A DNA stretch of 64,000 bases from Methylomonas rhizoryzae (lineage in GTDB: Bacteria; Pseudomonadota; Gammaproteobacteria; Methylococcales; Methylomonadaceae), in contig NZ_CP043929.1 of NCBI RefSeq assembly GCF_008632455.1, positions 4,278,001 to 4,342,000 of the forward strand, written 5' to 3'. This document shows positions 47,360-56,614 of this stretch, in pieces. Position numbers and translations under genes: made by a program. The notes beneath the pieces are model-generated. The model was not told where the DNA came from. It did not search any database and worked only from the letters and a program-made list of their open reading frames with translations. Each line of letters begins with the position of its first letter. Within the stretch, counting starts at the first letter, position 1.

Positions 47360-47593
47360 AGGTATGCCGGTGCCATGCGCTATTTTGCAGACCTGGGCAT
47401 CAAGTCTTATCACTGTTGCGCTAAGCTCTTGAAAGCAATTCTATTTGCAATGCACCAAATTCGGCTGTGTCCACACCGTACGCGCCAGTTTGACAATCTC
47501 CGCCGGCCGCTTGGGCCAAGCGACCAATCAGTGTTACGCTATCCCTAGCGTTTTACTTGGTTTTCACCCGATTTTTTTATTTAGGAGTCCGCA

Positions 47594-48685
47594 ATGACCG
47601 GCATTGACAAGGCTGATGTCGAAAATTTACTTAAAACTTTTATCGATCCCAATATGGCCACCGACTTGGTCAGCGCCAAGGCGGTAAAACAAATCGCCGT
47701 CGCAGGAGCAGACGTCTCGGTAAAAATCGAACTGGGCTATCCCGCTAAGAGCTATATAGAGGAGTTGCGCCGGCGTCTGCAGGAAAAATTAGCTTCTCTG
47801 CCCGGCGTCGGCCAAATAAGACTGGAAGTCGACGTTAACATCGCCGCCCATTCCGTGCAAAAAACCCTTAAGCCATTACCCAACGTCAAAAACATCATCG
47901 CCGTGGCATCCGGCAAAGGCGGGGTCGGCAAGTCCACTACTTCGGTTAACATCGCTTTGGCGCTAGCCTCGGAAGGGGCAAACGTCGGCATTTTGGACGC
48001 CGACATATACGGCCCCAGCATCCCGACCATGTTGGGCGTGTCCGGACAACCGGACACTGTCGACGGCAAAATGTTGTTGCCGAAAGTATCGTTCGGGATT
48101 CAAACCATCTCCATCGGCTATCTCGTCGATCCCGACCAGCCTATGATTTGGCGAGGTCCGATGGTCACCGGCGCACTACAGCAACTACTCACCCAAACCC
48201 AATGGTCGGACTTGGATTACTTGATCATCGATTTGCCGCCGGGCACCGGCGACATCCAACTGACTTTGGCTCAGCAGATTCCGGTCAGCGGCGCCGTGAT
48301 CGTAACGACTCCGCAAGACATCGCGCTAATCGACGCGCAACGCGGCTTGGGAATGTTCGAGAAAGTCAACGTGCCGATTTTAGGCTTGGTGGAAAACATG
48401 AGCATCCACATTTGCAGCAACTGCGGACATGAAGAAGCCATTTTCGGCCAAGGCGGCGGGGTGGCGATGGCCGAGAAAAACCACGTGGAACTGCTAGGTT
48501 CGCTACCTCTCGACATCAGCATCAGGCAATTGGCCGACAGCGGCCGCCCGACCGTTGTCGCCGACCCGGACAGCCGAGCGGCACAAATGTATAAGGCCAT
48601 TGCCCGGAAAATGGCCGCTAAACTGGCACTGCGCGCTAAAGATTACAGCGGAAAATTTCCGAACATCGTCATCCAGAATACCTAG
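47594..48685 (+). CDS. mrp: Mrp/ApbC iron-sulfur carrier ATPase
   Basis: A 363-residue P-loop ATPase. An N-terminal MIP18-like domain (about 1-85) is followed by a deviant Walker A in ASGKGGVGKSTTSVN, LDADIYGPSIPTMLG, the switch DLPPGTGDIQLTLAQ and the cluster-binding CSNCGHEE (CxxC). It carries and delivers 4Fe-4S clusters. ATG 47594 has TAGGAG in front. The 234 bp upstream show no other gene. Confidence 0.96.
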   Translation: MTGIDKADVENLLKTFIDPNMATDLVSAKAVKQIAVAGADVSVKIELGYPAKSYIEELRRRLQEKLASLPGVGQIRLEVDVNIAAHSVQKTLKPLPNVKNIIAVASGKGGVGKSTTSVNIALALASEGANVGILDADIYGPSIPTMLGVSGQPDTVDGKMLLPKVSFGIQTISIGYLVDPDQPMIWRGPMVTGALQQLLTQTQWSDLDYLIIDLPPGTGDIQLTLAQQIPVSGAVIVTTPQDIALIDAQRGLGMFEKVNVPILGLVENMSIHICSNCGHEEAIFGQGGGVAMAEKNHVELLGSLPLDISIRQLADSGRPTVVADPDSRAAQMYKAIARKMAAKLALRAKDYSGKFPNIVIQNT

Positions 48686-48748
48686 ACTTAAACCGACGGT
48701 TGCCTCCGGAAATTCCGCGTAAACAGCGCACGGCTATGGACGCCTGCT

Positions 48749-49870
48749 TTAGATCAATACCAAATTGTCTCTGTGGATTAATTCGGCATCGTCGGCATAG
48801 CCGAGCAAGGTTTCGAACTCATTGCTCGGTTTGCCGGCGATTTTGAACGCCTCGTCAGCGGAATAATTGATTAATCCTCTGGCAATTTCCCGGCCCTGCA
48901 AATCCCGACAGGACACCAAATCGCCGCGCTTGAAGCTCCCTTGCACGGCTTTGACGCCCACGGCCAACAAGCTTTTGCCGGCATCGCGCAAGATTTTCAC
49001 CGCCCCGTCGTCTAACGTCAGATTACCCTTGACCTGCAATTGCCCGGCCAACCACTGCTTACGGGCAACCAACGGCTCCAAGGTCGGAACGAGGTAGGTC
49101 CCTAAATCTTCGCCGGAAAACACCCTATCGATCGCCTTCTCCGCTTTACCCGACACAATGACGGTCGCCGCTCCGGAACGCGCGGCCAAACGCGCCGCCC
49201 GGACTTTGGTAAACATGCCGCCGCGCCCCAGGCCGCTGATGCTGTCTCCGGCCACTTGATCGAGCAATGGTTCGGCAACGCTAACGCGCGAAATCAATTT
49301 AGCATCGGGATTCAAGGTCGGATTCGCGTCGAACAGACCTAATTGATCGGTCAAAATAATCAATAAATCGGCTTGCACCAAATTCGCCACCAACGCCCCC
49401 AAGGTGTCGTTGTCGCCGAAGCGAATCTCTTCCGTCGCGACCGCATCGTTTTCATTAATGACCGGCACGACGCCGAAATCCAGCAGTGTCAATAAAGTAC
49501 TGCGCGCATTCAAGTAACGCTGCCGGTCGGATAAATCGTCGTGAGTCAACAAGACCTGTGCCGCCAACAAACCGTGCAGTTGAAATTCGTCCTCGAAGCG
49601 CCGGACCAAGCCCATTTGCCCAACCGAAGCCGCTGCTTGTAATTCATGCAAAACCTTAGGCCGCGCTTTAAGCTTTAATCGGCTCATCCCTTCGGCGACC
49701 GAACCGGACGACACCAACACGACGTCGACGTTTTGCCGGCGCAGACCGGCCATTTGCGCCACCCAATCCGCGATAGCCGCTTTATTTAGCCCCCGGCCGC
49801 CGTCGGTTAATAGCGAGCTGCCGATTTTGACGACCACTCGCTTAGCTTTACAAAACTCAGTCCGGCTCAT
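48749..49870 (-). CDS. proB: Glutamate 5-kinase
   Basis: A 373-residue ProB: amino-acid kinase domain (RVVVKIGSSLLTDGGRGLN; VVPVINENDAVATEEIRFGDNDTLGALVANL; GRGGMFTKVRAARLAARSGA) plus a C-terminal PUA domain. It starts proline synthesis by phosphorylating glutamate. It overlaps obgE by 14 bp. The block rplU-rpmA-obgE-proB is conserved in many Gammaproteobacteria. Confidence 0.97.
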   Translation of the reverse strand: MSRTEFCKAKRVVVKIGSSLLTDGGRGLNKAAIADWVAQMAGLRRQNVDVVLVSSGSVAEGMSRLKLKARPKVLHELQAAASVGQMGLVRRFEDEFQLHGLLAAQVLLTHDDLSDRQRYLNARSTLLTLLDFGVVPVINENDAVATEEIRFGDNDTLGALVANLVQADLLIILTDQLGLFDANPTLNPDAKLISRVSVAEPLLDQVAGDSISGLGRGGMFTKVRAARLAARSGAATVIVSGKAEKAIDRVFSGEDLGTYLVPTLEPLVARKQWLAGQLQVKGNLTLDDGAVKILRDAGKSLLAVGVKAVQGSFKRGDLVSCRDLQGREIARGLINYSADEAFKIAGKPSNEFETLLGYADDAELIHRDNLVLI

Positions 49871-50906
49871 CGTTTTTTACCGCCTGTAGCGCCGCCTTTT
49901 GTTGATCCAAAAAATCCATGATGGCGAACATCAAGGCTTGAGTGCCTTGGTTTTTGAGTGCGGAGATTTTAAATACCGGCCCTTGCCATTCGAGTTCTTC
50001 AATTATGGCTTGACAATGCTGCTCCAGTTCGTCGTCCGGCACGTTGTCTATCTTGTTCAACACCAGCCAACGCGGCTTTTCCGCCAGTTCGTCGCTCCAT
50101 TTTTCCAATTCACGGATGATCTTACGCGCGGAGGAAACCGGCGTTTCTTCGCTCTCGTAGGGTGCAATATCCAGCACGTGCAGCAACAACCCGGTCCTGG
50201 ACAAATGCTTAAGAAACTGCAGACCCAAACCGGCGCCTTCCGCCGCACCCTCGATCACGCCGGGAATATCGGCAATCACGAAACTACGCATGTCGTCGAT
50301 ACGGACCAAGCCTAAATTAGGGTGCAAGGTCGTAAACGGATAATCGGCTACTTTAGGCCTGGCCGAGGAAACGGTACGGATCAAACTGGATTTACCGGCA
50401 TTCGGCATGCCGAGCAAACCGACGTCGGCTATGACCATCAATTCCAGGTGCAACAGCCGATGCTCGCCCGGTGAACCTTTGCTGCACTTTTGCGGCGCTC
50501 GATTGATACTGCTTTTAAAGCGGGTGTTGCCTAAACCGTGGAAACCGCCTTTGGCAACCAACAAGGTCTGGCCGACCCGAGTAAGATCGCCGATCTTTTC
50601 GCCGGTCGTCGCTTCGTAAACGAGGGTTCCGGGAGGCACCGGAACAAAGCAATCCTCGCCTTTGCGCCCGGTGCAATTTCTCGCCATGCCGTTTTGGCCG
50701 CGCTGCGCCCTATGTACCGAATGGTAACGAAAATCCACTAAGGTATTGACGTTCTCCGTAGCGATTAAATAAACGCTACCGCCGTCGCCGCCGTCGCCGC
50801 CGTCCGGTCCTCCCAGCGGAATGTATTTTTCTCGCCTGAACGAGACGACGCCGTTACCGCCATCGCCCGCCTCTACCCGTATATCCGCTTCGTCGACAAA
50901 TCTCAT
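49857..50906 (-). CDS. obgE: Ribosome-assembly GTPase ObgE/CgtA
   Basis: A 349-residue GTPase. The glycine-rich Obg fold (about 1-158: EAGDGGNGVVSFRREKYIP, GGPDGGDGGDGGSVYL) is followed by a G domain with GMPNAGKSSLI, DIPGVIEGAAEGAGLG and NKIDNVPDDE. It takes part in 50S assembly and stress control. It lies downstream of rplU-rpmA with a terminator between. Confidence 0.98.
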   Translation of the reverse strand: MRFVDEADIRVEAGDGGNGVVSFRREKYIPLGGPDGGDGGDGGSVYLIATENVNTLVDFRYHSVHRAQRGQNGMARNCTGRKGEDCFVPVPPGTLVYEATTGEKIGDLTRVGQTLLVAKGGFHGLGNTRFKSSINRAPQKCSKGSPGEHRLLHLELMVIADVGLLGMPNAGKSSLIRTVSSARPKVADYPFTTLHPNLGLVRIDDMRSFVIADIPGVIEGAAEGAGLGLQFLKHLSRTGLLLHVLDIAPYESEETPVSSARKIIRELEKWSDELAEKPRWLVLNKIDNVPDDELEQHCQAIIEELEWQGPVFKISALKNQGTQALMFAIMDFLDQQKAALQAVKNDEPD

Positions 50907-50924
50907 GTTACACCGCTAGAAAAC

Positions 50925-50954
50925 AAAAAAGCCCCGCTGAATAACGAGGCTTTC
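50925..50954 (-). terminator. rplU-rpmA terminator
   Basis: Read on the minus strand, AAAGCCTCG and the complementary GCGGGGCTTT enclose a 7-base loop, with a T run behind. It follows rpmA and precedes obgE, so obgE-proB would depend on read-through or an own promoter. Confidence 0.8.
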
Positions 50955-50988
50955 TGCATCGATTGTGCGCGAGGCACAGTCTGAAAAT

Positions 50989-51246
50989 TTATGCTGCAAC
51001 GATACTAACGAATTTGCGGTTATTCTCGCCTTTTTCAGCGAATACCACTTTGCCGTCTATCAGCGCAAACAAGGTATGGTCCTTACCGATACCAACGTTG
51101 TCGCCGGCATGAAATTTTGTGCCGCGTTGACGCACCAAAATATTGCCCGCTTTAACCACTTGACCGCCGAAACGTTTAACGCCTAAACGCTGAGCATTAG
51201 AGTCGCGCCCGTTTCGGGTACTACCACCTGCCTTCTTATGAGCCAT
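50989..51246 (-). CDS. rpmA: 50S ribosomal protein L27
   Basis: An 85-residue protein starting AHKKAGGSTRNGRDSNAQRL after Met, the L27 hallmark. L27 reaches the peptidyl-transferase centre with its N-terminus. 17 bp after rplU. Confidence 0.97.
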   Translation of the reverse strand: MAHKKAGGSTRNGRDSNAQRLGVKRFGGQVVKAGNILVRQRGTKFHAGDNVGIGKDHTLFALIDGKVVFAEKGENNRKFVSIVAA

Positions 51247-51263
51247 TTTCTAACCTCGATTCG

Positions 51264-51575
51264 TTATGCGGAAATGCCAGTAATCTGGACTTCCGTGTAA
51301 TATTGACGATGCCCCATTTGTTTCATATGGTGCTTACGTCTTCTAAATTTTATGATTCTGACTTTTTTGTGTCGGCCTTGAGAAACGACAGTCGCCGTTA
51401 CTTTACCGCCATCGACAAAAGGCTGCCCCACTTTAACCGTGTCCCCGGACTGCACCATCAACACTTTATCAAACTCAACGCTGTCGCCTGCGCCCAACTC
51501 GAGTTTTTCAATTTTTAGGGTAGTACCTTCCGCGACACGATATTGTTTACCGCCTGTTTGAATTACCGCATACAT
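51264..51575 (-). CDS. rplU: 50S ribosomal protein L21
   Basis: A 103-residue protein from MYAVIQTGGKQYRVAEG; upstream in-frame codons to 51602 are not needed. The C-terminal KKVRIIKFRRRKHHMKQMGH and the end QITGI match L21. First gene of the ribosomal pair, divergent from the polyprenyl synthase gene, an order known in E. coli and others. Confidence 0.97.
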   Translation of the reverse strand: MYAVIQTGGKQYRVAEGTTLKIEKLELGAGDSVEFDKVLMVQSGDTVKVGQPFVDGGKVTATVVSQGRHKKVRIIKFRRRKHHMKQMGHRQYYTEVQITGISA

Positions 51576-51790
51576 CAGCGTAAGCTCCGTCAAGCATTGC
51601 AATTAAATAGAACAGACTATTATATTTTTGTTATTTCAATAGGTCAACGCGAAATTGCGGTTAAAATACAGCTAATTGAGCTCGCTCCCCGCGAGTGGAA
51701 CACGGGTACTATTGACACTATTGAACAATATCAATAGGATTCCGCCCATTTTAGCCCAAGCCCGCGCTACCGGACGACGAAAATCTCCAC

Positions 51791-52795
51791 ATGACAGCCA
51801 CCAACTCTACGACCTCTCCGGTCACTATCGATTTCGAATCGATCAAAAATTTGACTGCGACGGAAACGCAAGCGACTGATCGGTTGATCATAGAAGAGCT
51901 TAGTTCGGATGTTGTTCTCATCAACCAAATCGGCCACTACATTATAGGCAACGGTGGCAAACGCCTGCGTCCGATGCTACTGCTGCTCGCCGCCAAAGCG
52001 CTCGGCCACGTGGACAAGCACCACCTCACCCTAGCTGCCGTCATCGAATTCATTCACACAGCCACCCTGTTACACGACGATGTGGTGGACGAATCCGTGT
52101 TGCGTCGCGGCAAAGAATCCGCCAACGCGGTCTGGGGCAATGCGGCCAGCGTATTGGTCGGCGACTATTTGTATTCCACCGCCTTCGAAATGATGGTTCG
52201 CACCAATAACATGCGCGTGATGGACATCATGTCCAAGACCACAACCGCGATTGCCGAAGGCGAAGTCCTGCAATTGTTAAATTGCAACAACCCCGACACC
52301 ACCGAAGAAAAATACCTGGACGTCATCGCTAGAAAAACCGCCATCCTATTTAGCACGGCAACCCGGTTAGCCGCCGTAATCTCCGGCAGCAATAACGCAA
52401 TTGAAGAAGCACTCGCCGTCTACGGCCAGCAACTCGGCGTCGCCTTCCAATTAATCGACGATGCTTTGGACTACAAAGCCAACACCCAGGAACTCGGCAA
52501 AAACCTCGGCGACGACTTAGCGGAAGGCAAACCCACTCTACCGCTTATATACGCAATTGAGCACGGCTCGCCGGAACAGGCACGGACAGTAATAGAAGCG
52601 ATTAAAAAAGGTTCGCGCGAAGCGTTTAACGCTGTTTACCAAGTCGTCTTAGCTACCGATGCAATCGAGTACACCGAGAAATGCGCGGAACGGGCTGCGG
52701 AAAAAGCGATTAGCGCTTTAGAAATCTTGCCCGAGTCCGCATACAAAACCGCCCTGATCCAATTAGCGCATTTTTCCGTGCAGCGGGATTATTGA
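51791..52795 (+). CDS. ispB: Octaprenyl-type polyprenyl diphosphate synthase
   Basis: A 334-residue trans-prenyltransferase. Both aspartate-rich motifs are present: first LLHDDVVDESVLRRG, second FQLIDDALDYK, plus GGKRLRP for IPP binding. It makes the side chain of ubiquinone (the exact chain length cannot be told with certainty). Location divergent from rplU is typical for ispB. Confidence 0.95.
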   Translation: MTATNSTTSPVTIDFESIKNLTATETQATDRLIIEELSSDVVLINQIGHYIIGNGGKRLRPMLLLLAAKALGHVDKHHLTLAAVIEFIHTATLLHDDVVDESVLRRGKESANAVWGNAASVLVGDYLYSTAFEMMVRTNNMRVMDIMSKTTTAIAEGEVLQLLNCNNPDTTEEKYLDVIARKTAILFSTATRLAAVISGSNNAIEEALAVYGQQLGVAFQLIDDALDYKANTQELGKNLGDDLAEGKPTLPLIYAIEHGSPEQARTVIEAIKKGSREAFNAVYQVVLATDAIEYTEKCAERAAEKAISALEILPESAYKTALIQLAHFSVQRDY

Positions 52796-52845
52796 TCGCA
52801 TCGACTTGAATTCCGCACATCTTGCAACACTGCAATCCTCGCAGC

Positions 52846-53259
52846 TTAGACATCGCCCGCCGCCCCTTCCTCCGCCAACAACCCTCCAGCCTGTTGGATG
52901 AGACAGAGCAGCGCGGCGTGCTGCTTTTCGATTTTATCGAGCAACTCGCCCAACAAAACCCCCGCCTCACCCTCCGCACTCAGATCGCACAATCTTGCTT
53001 CCAGCGAACTCATCACGTCGTTATCCACCATCCCATCCAATTCGTCTATCAGCGGATCGAAGCGCATTCGCTCGGCAAATTCCAACTTATCGATTTGCGC
53101 GGCACATTCTCGTAACTTCTCACAAATCACCAGAATCCGCCTAACACAGTCCGTCATATCCTGAAACTGGGAAAGCCCATTGACTAATAAATCCAGCTCG
53201 CGCGCGGCTTGATCAACATGTATCAACCATTGTTTAAAACGTTTTTTTACCGACTTCAT
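52846..53259 (-). CDS. Hypothetical helical protein
   Basis: The ATG at 53259 gives 137 residues (MKSVKKRFKQWLIHVDQAAR); the frame is open further upstream but without sense. It is almost wholly helical and acidic, with no signal peptide or membrane segment, and a few cysteines (TDCVRRILVICEKLRECAAQ). I do not recognise a family. It lies between ispB and the thiC riboswitch, convergent with ispB. Confidence 0.5.
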   Translation of the reverse strand: MKSVKKRFKQWLIHVDQAARELDLLVNGLSQFQDMTDCVRRILVICEKLRECAAQIDKLEFAERMRFDPLIDELDGMVDNDVMSSLEARLCDLSAEGEAGVLLGELLDKIEKQHAALLCLIQQAGGLLAEEGAAGDV

Positions 53260-53472
53260 GCCAGCCCGACCTCGACCTATTCGAAAAAAATTAGCTGATA
53301 ACCAACGCCTGTCCCAGCAAAAAAGCATTGCAAACCAACCCTGCGCAAATTCCCGCAAAGCAGGCGCCCGCGACTTGAAAACTCATCTGTTTCTTAAGAA
53401 ATTTAGCAGCTTATCCAGTACTAGAATACTTGCAATTATGCGTTCAATCCATTACCTTAACCCTCCAACCAA

Positions 53473-53562
53473 AGGCTAGGGGTGCTTGTGCCGACTGTCG
53501 GCAAAGCTGAGAAAAACCCTTCGAACCTGAACCGGTTAATACCGGCGTAGGGAAGCCAAGCC
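53473..53562 (+). promoter_or_regulatory. TPP riboswitch (thi box)
   Basis: All conserved parts of the TPP aptamer are in order: GGGGTGC (53478-53484), CTGAGA (53507-53512), ACCCTTCGAACCTGA and GGTTAATACC with GCGTAGGGAAG at the end. It lies about 40 bp upstream of thiC. A GGGAAG-CTTCCC pairing just after the aptamer could serve in the switch, which would repress thiC when thiamin diphosphate is plentiful. Confidence 0.96.
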
Positions 53563-53601
53563 CTTCCCTGCGCTCACGACTATTGATTTTTGGAGACACT
53601 G

Positions 53602-55470
53602 ATGAGCGCTGTCCGCAACGACATTACTACCGACACCGGCAGTAACATTAGAATCGATTCCTACCCCGCATCGGAAAAAGTATATCTCGAAGGCAGCCGC
53701 CCCGACATCCGAGTGCCGATGCGCAAAATTCATTTATCCGACACCCCTGCCCACTTCGGTGCAGAAAAAAACCCGCCGATATACGTCTACGACACCTCCG
53801 GCCCCTATACCGATCCGAATTACCCCGTCAATTTGCACAAAGGACTGAAATCCGTTCGGACCGCGTGGATCGAAGAGCGCAGCGATACCGAACAACTTAT
53901 TTCGCCCAGCTCCAAATACGGCCAAGAACGGCAAAACGACCCCAAAACCTCCCACTTGCGTTTCGAGCACATTCGCCTGCCCAGACGAGCCAGACACGGT
54001 CATAACGTCAGCCAAATGCATTATGCGCGCCAAGGCATCATAACCCCGGAAATGGAATTCATCGCCTTACGGGAGAACCAAAATCTGGAAGAAATGCGCG
54101 ACCGCTATCAAGGCCAACACCCAGGATTTTCTTACGGCGCCAATATTCAGTCTTACATCACCCCCGAATTCGTCCGCTCCGAGGTGGCACGCGGACGCGC
54201 CATCATCCCGGCCAACATCAACCACCCGGAACTGGAACCGATGATCATAGGCCGCAACTTCCTGGTCAAGATCAACGGCAACCTGGGCAATTCAGCACTG
54301 ACCTCGTCGATCGAGGAAGAAGTGGAAAAAATGCTGTGGGGCATCCGCTGGGGTGCCGATACCATCATGGACTTGTCGACCGGTAAGAATATCCACGAAA
54401 CCCGCGAATGGATTTTGCGCAACTCACCGGTTCCTATCGGCACCGTGCCTATCTATCAGGCGCTGGAAAAAGTCGACGGTAAAGCCGAAGAATTAACTTG
54501 GGAAATCTTCCGCGACACCTTGATCGAACAAGCCGAGCAAGGCGTCGATTACTTCACCATCCATGCCGGCGTGCGCCTACACCACGTGCCACTGACCGCC
54601 CGCCGCTTGACCGGCATTGTCTCGCGTGGCGGTTCCATCATGGCCAAATGGTGCCTGGCTCACCATACCGAGAGCTTCCTCTACACCCATTTCGAAGAAA
54701 TCTGCGAAATCATGAAGGCTTACGACGTGTCGTTCTCGCTGGGTGACGGCCTGCGCCCCGGCTCGATCTACGATGCCAACGACGCCGCCCAGTTCGGCGA
54801 ACTGGAAACCCTGGGCGAGCTGACCCAGATCGCCTGGAAACACGACGTGCAAACCATGATCGAAGGCCCCGGCCACGTGCCGCTGCAAATGATCAAAGTC
54901 AACATGGACAAACAGCTGGAAGATTGCTTCGAAGCGCCGTTCTACACCCTGGGCCCTTTGACCACCGACATCGCCCCCGGTTACGACCACATCACTTCAG
55001 CCATCGGCGCCGCCAACATCGGCTGGTACGGCTGCGCGATGCTCTGCTACGTGACCCAGAAGGAACACCTGGGCTTGCCTAACAAACAAGACGTCCGCGA
55101 AGGCATCGTCACGTATAAAATTGCCGCCCATGCCGCCGACCTGGCCAAGGGCCATCCCGGCGCGCAGATTCGCGACAACGCCATGTCCAAGGCCCGTTTC
55201 GAATTCCGCTGGGAAGACCAGTTCAACCTGGCGCTGGATCCGGAAAAAGCCCGCTCGTTCCACGATGAAACGCTGCCCAAAGAGTCTGCAAAAGTCGCCC
55301 ACTTTTGCTCGATGTGCGGCCCGCACTTTTGCTCGATGAAAATCACCCAAGACGTGCGTAACTACGCCCAAGAACGCGGCATGCAGACCGAAGAAGCCCT
55401 TAAACAAGGCATGCAGGAAAAATCGGAGGAATTCTTAAAAGACGGCGCCCGCATTTATCGAGAGGTCTAG
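53602..55470 (+). CDS. thiC: Phosphomethylpyrimidine synthase ThiC
   Basis: A 622-residue radical SAM-like enzyme making HMP-phosphate from AIR for thiamin. The cluster motif is at the C-terminus in CSMCGPHFCSM (CxxCx4C). The core ITPEMEFIALRENQN, NINHPELEPMIIGRNF and MIEGPGHVPLQMI is that of ThiC. ATG 53602, five bases after TGGAGA, is the start. Under TPP riboswitch control and apparently monocistronic. Confidence 0.98.
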   Translation: MSAVRNDITTDTGSNIRIDSYPASEKVYLEGSRPDIRVPMRKIHLSDTPAHFGAEKNPPIYVYDTSGPYTDPNYPVNLHKGLKSVRTAWIEERSDTEQLISPSSKYGQERQNDPKTSHLRFEHIRLPRRARHGHNVSQMHYARQGIITPEMEFIALRENQNLEEMRDRYQGQHPGFSYGANIQSYITPEFVRSEVARGRAIIPANINHPELEPMIIGRNFLVKINGNLGNSALTSSIEEEVEKMLWGIRWGADTIMDLSTGKNIHETREWILRNSPVPIGTVPIYQALEKVDGKAEELTWEIFRDTLIEQAEQGVDYFTIHAGVRLHHVPLTARRLTGIVSRGGSIMAKWCLAHHTESFLYTHFEEICEIMKAYDVSFSLGDGLRPGSIYDANDAAQFGELETLGELTQIAWKHDVQTMIEGPGHVPLQMIKVNMDKQLEDCFEAPFYTLGPLTTDIAPGYDHITSAIGAANIGWYGCAMLCYVTQKEHLGLPNKQDVREGIVTYKIAAHAADLAKGHPGAQIRDNAMSKARFEFRWEDQFNLALDPEKARSFHDETLPKESAKVAHFCSMCGPHFCSMKITQDVRNYAQERGMQTEEALKQGMQEKSEEFLKDGARIYREV

Positions 55471-55833
55471 CCGCCGACAAAATCCTCAGCGATGTCAACT
55501 TATTTAACATCAGCCGACCGAAAAAACCTATAAAACGTGACAAGCCGGCAACAAAAACTATTTTTTAGCCACAATTAGTATGCATTTTGGCCACAACCTT
55601 CAGCCAGCGCCCCTAAAACAAAGTAAAAGTGTCGGATATTTTGACACTCATCTCATTTTAATGTGGTAATACATTGATAAGTAGTTAACAATTTTTAGGC
55701 TTAAAATTTGCTTCAGACCAACCGGGAGAAAAGCATTTAATGGCATTCGTATAAGATTCAAGCTTCTACGCAATTTAAATGCCTTTTTCCCATATCCCTT
55801 AATACTTAATGCAACTCTTGAAGGTGTTTACTT
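55471..55833. other. Intergenic, inverted repeat before PEP-CTERM gene
   Basis: 363 bp with no gene. 17-bp arms at 55724-55740 (GGGAGAAAAGCATTTAA) and 55775-55791 are inverted repeats, identical at 15 of 17 positions, 34 bp apart. They lie 40-110 bp upstream of the next gene and may be an operator or an mRNA leader structure. Confidence 0.45.
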
Positions 55834-56361
55834 ATGTTCTCTAAACTCAAAGCGAGCATGGTACTGGCGCTAGCATTAGCCGCCAATATCGCTCAAGCCG
55901 GTGTATGGGCACCAGCAGCCAACCCGTTAGTAGCAGCGGACTTACAAACCCTTTACCAATTGCCTAGCAATGCGGAATTCGGGATTTTTGAAGATACCGC
56001 AGACGTCTCTTCAGCCGCACCGGTATTAACCTTTATCGGCGGAGCCGAAATCACTTTCGCTCAAAGCGGAAGCGACTATACCGTTAGCGCCAATGGCTCA
56101 GAAGGAACTTTATCCGGATCATTCATGTTCCAATTCGGCTGGAATAACAATGGCGTTTGGGAAACCGAAACCTCCAGCGCGCAACTGACTGCAGACGGCT
56201 TTTGGCTGTTAGCATTCGGAACCGGTCAAGGCAATTTGGTTCCGTTGTTAGCACAAGTAACACCCATGGGCGAAGTCGGCGAAGTACCGCTACCGGCAAC
56301 CGCATGGTTTATGGTAACTTCACTGTTCGGCATGCTGTTCGTAGGCCGCAGAAAAGCTTAA
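55834..56361 (+). CDS. PEP-CTERM exported protein
   Basis: A 175-residue protein: signal peptide (about 1-22, ALAANIAQA), a short beta-rich body without known domain, and the sorting tail EVPLPATAWFMVTSLFGMLF followed by VGRRKA. It has no cysteines. It is expected to be exported and processed by an exosortase-like enzyme. Monocistronic with strong terminators behind it and a long leader with an inverted repeat. Confidence 0.85.
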   Translation: MFSKLKASMVLALALAANIAQAGVWAPAANPLVAADLQTLYQLPSNAEFGIFEDTADVSSAAPVLTFIGGAEITFAQSGSDYTVSANGSEGTLSGSFMFQFGWNNNGVWETETSSAQLTADGFWLLAFGTGQGNLVPLLAQVTPMGEVGEVPLPATAWFMVTSLFGMLFVGRRKA

Positions 56362-56396
56362 TAAGCTGATTAACTCGTGACTGCGAGTTATTAAAG

Positions 56397-56436
56397 CCGG
56401 TTAACCGAGCACTTTTGGTTAACCGGTTTTTTTTGT
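56397..56436 (+). terminator. Terminator of the PEP-CTERM gene
   Basis: CCGGTTAACC pairs with GGTTAACCGG around a 10-base loop, followed by eight T. A second small hairpin (AACTCG/CGAGTT, 56372-56390) precedes it. Confidence 0.92.
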
Positions 56437-56614
56437 CCAAAATACGTATGGCCTATCTATTCTCGCAATCCCGTTAAATTAGACGTCACGATGCGCCGCA
56501 TCATTTCGATTGCCCACCGAATCCGCAACATCGGTTTTCTCCCTCGTTTCCTTGGTGTAACATCTGCGCCACCCAATTATTGCCGCTCGCGTGTTCAGCT
56601 TTTAGATTCCTTCT

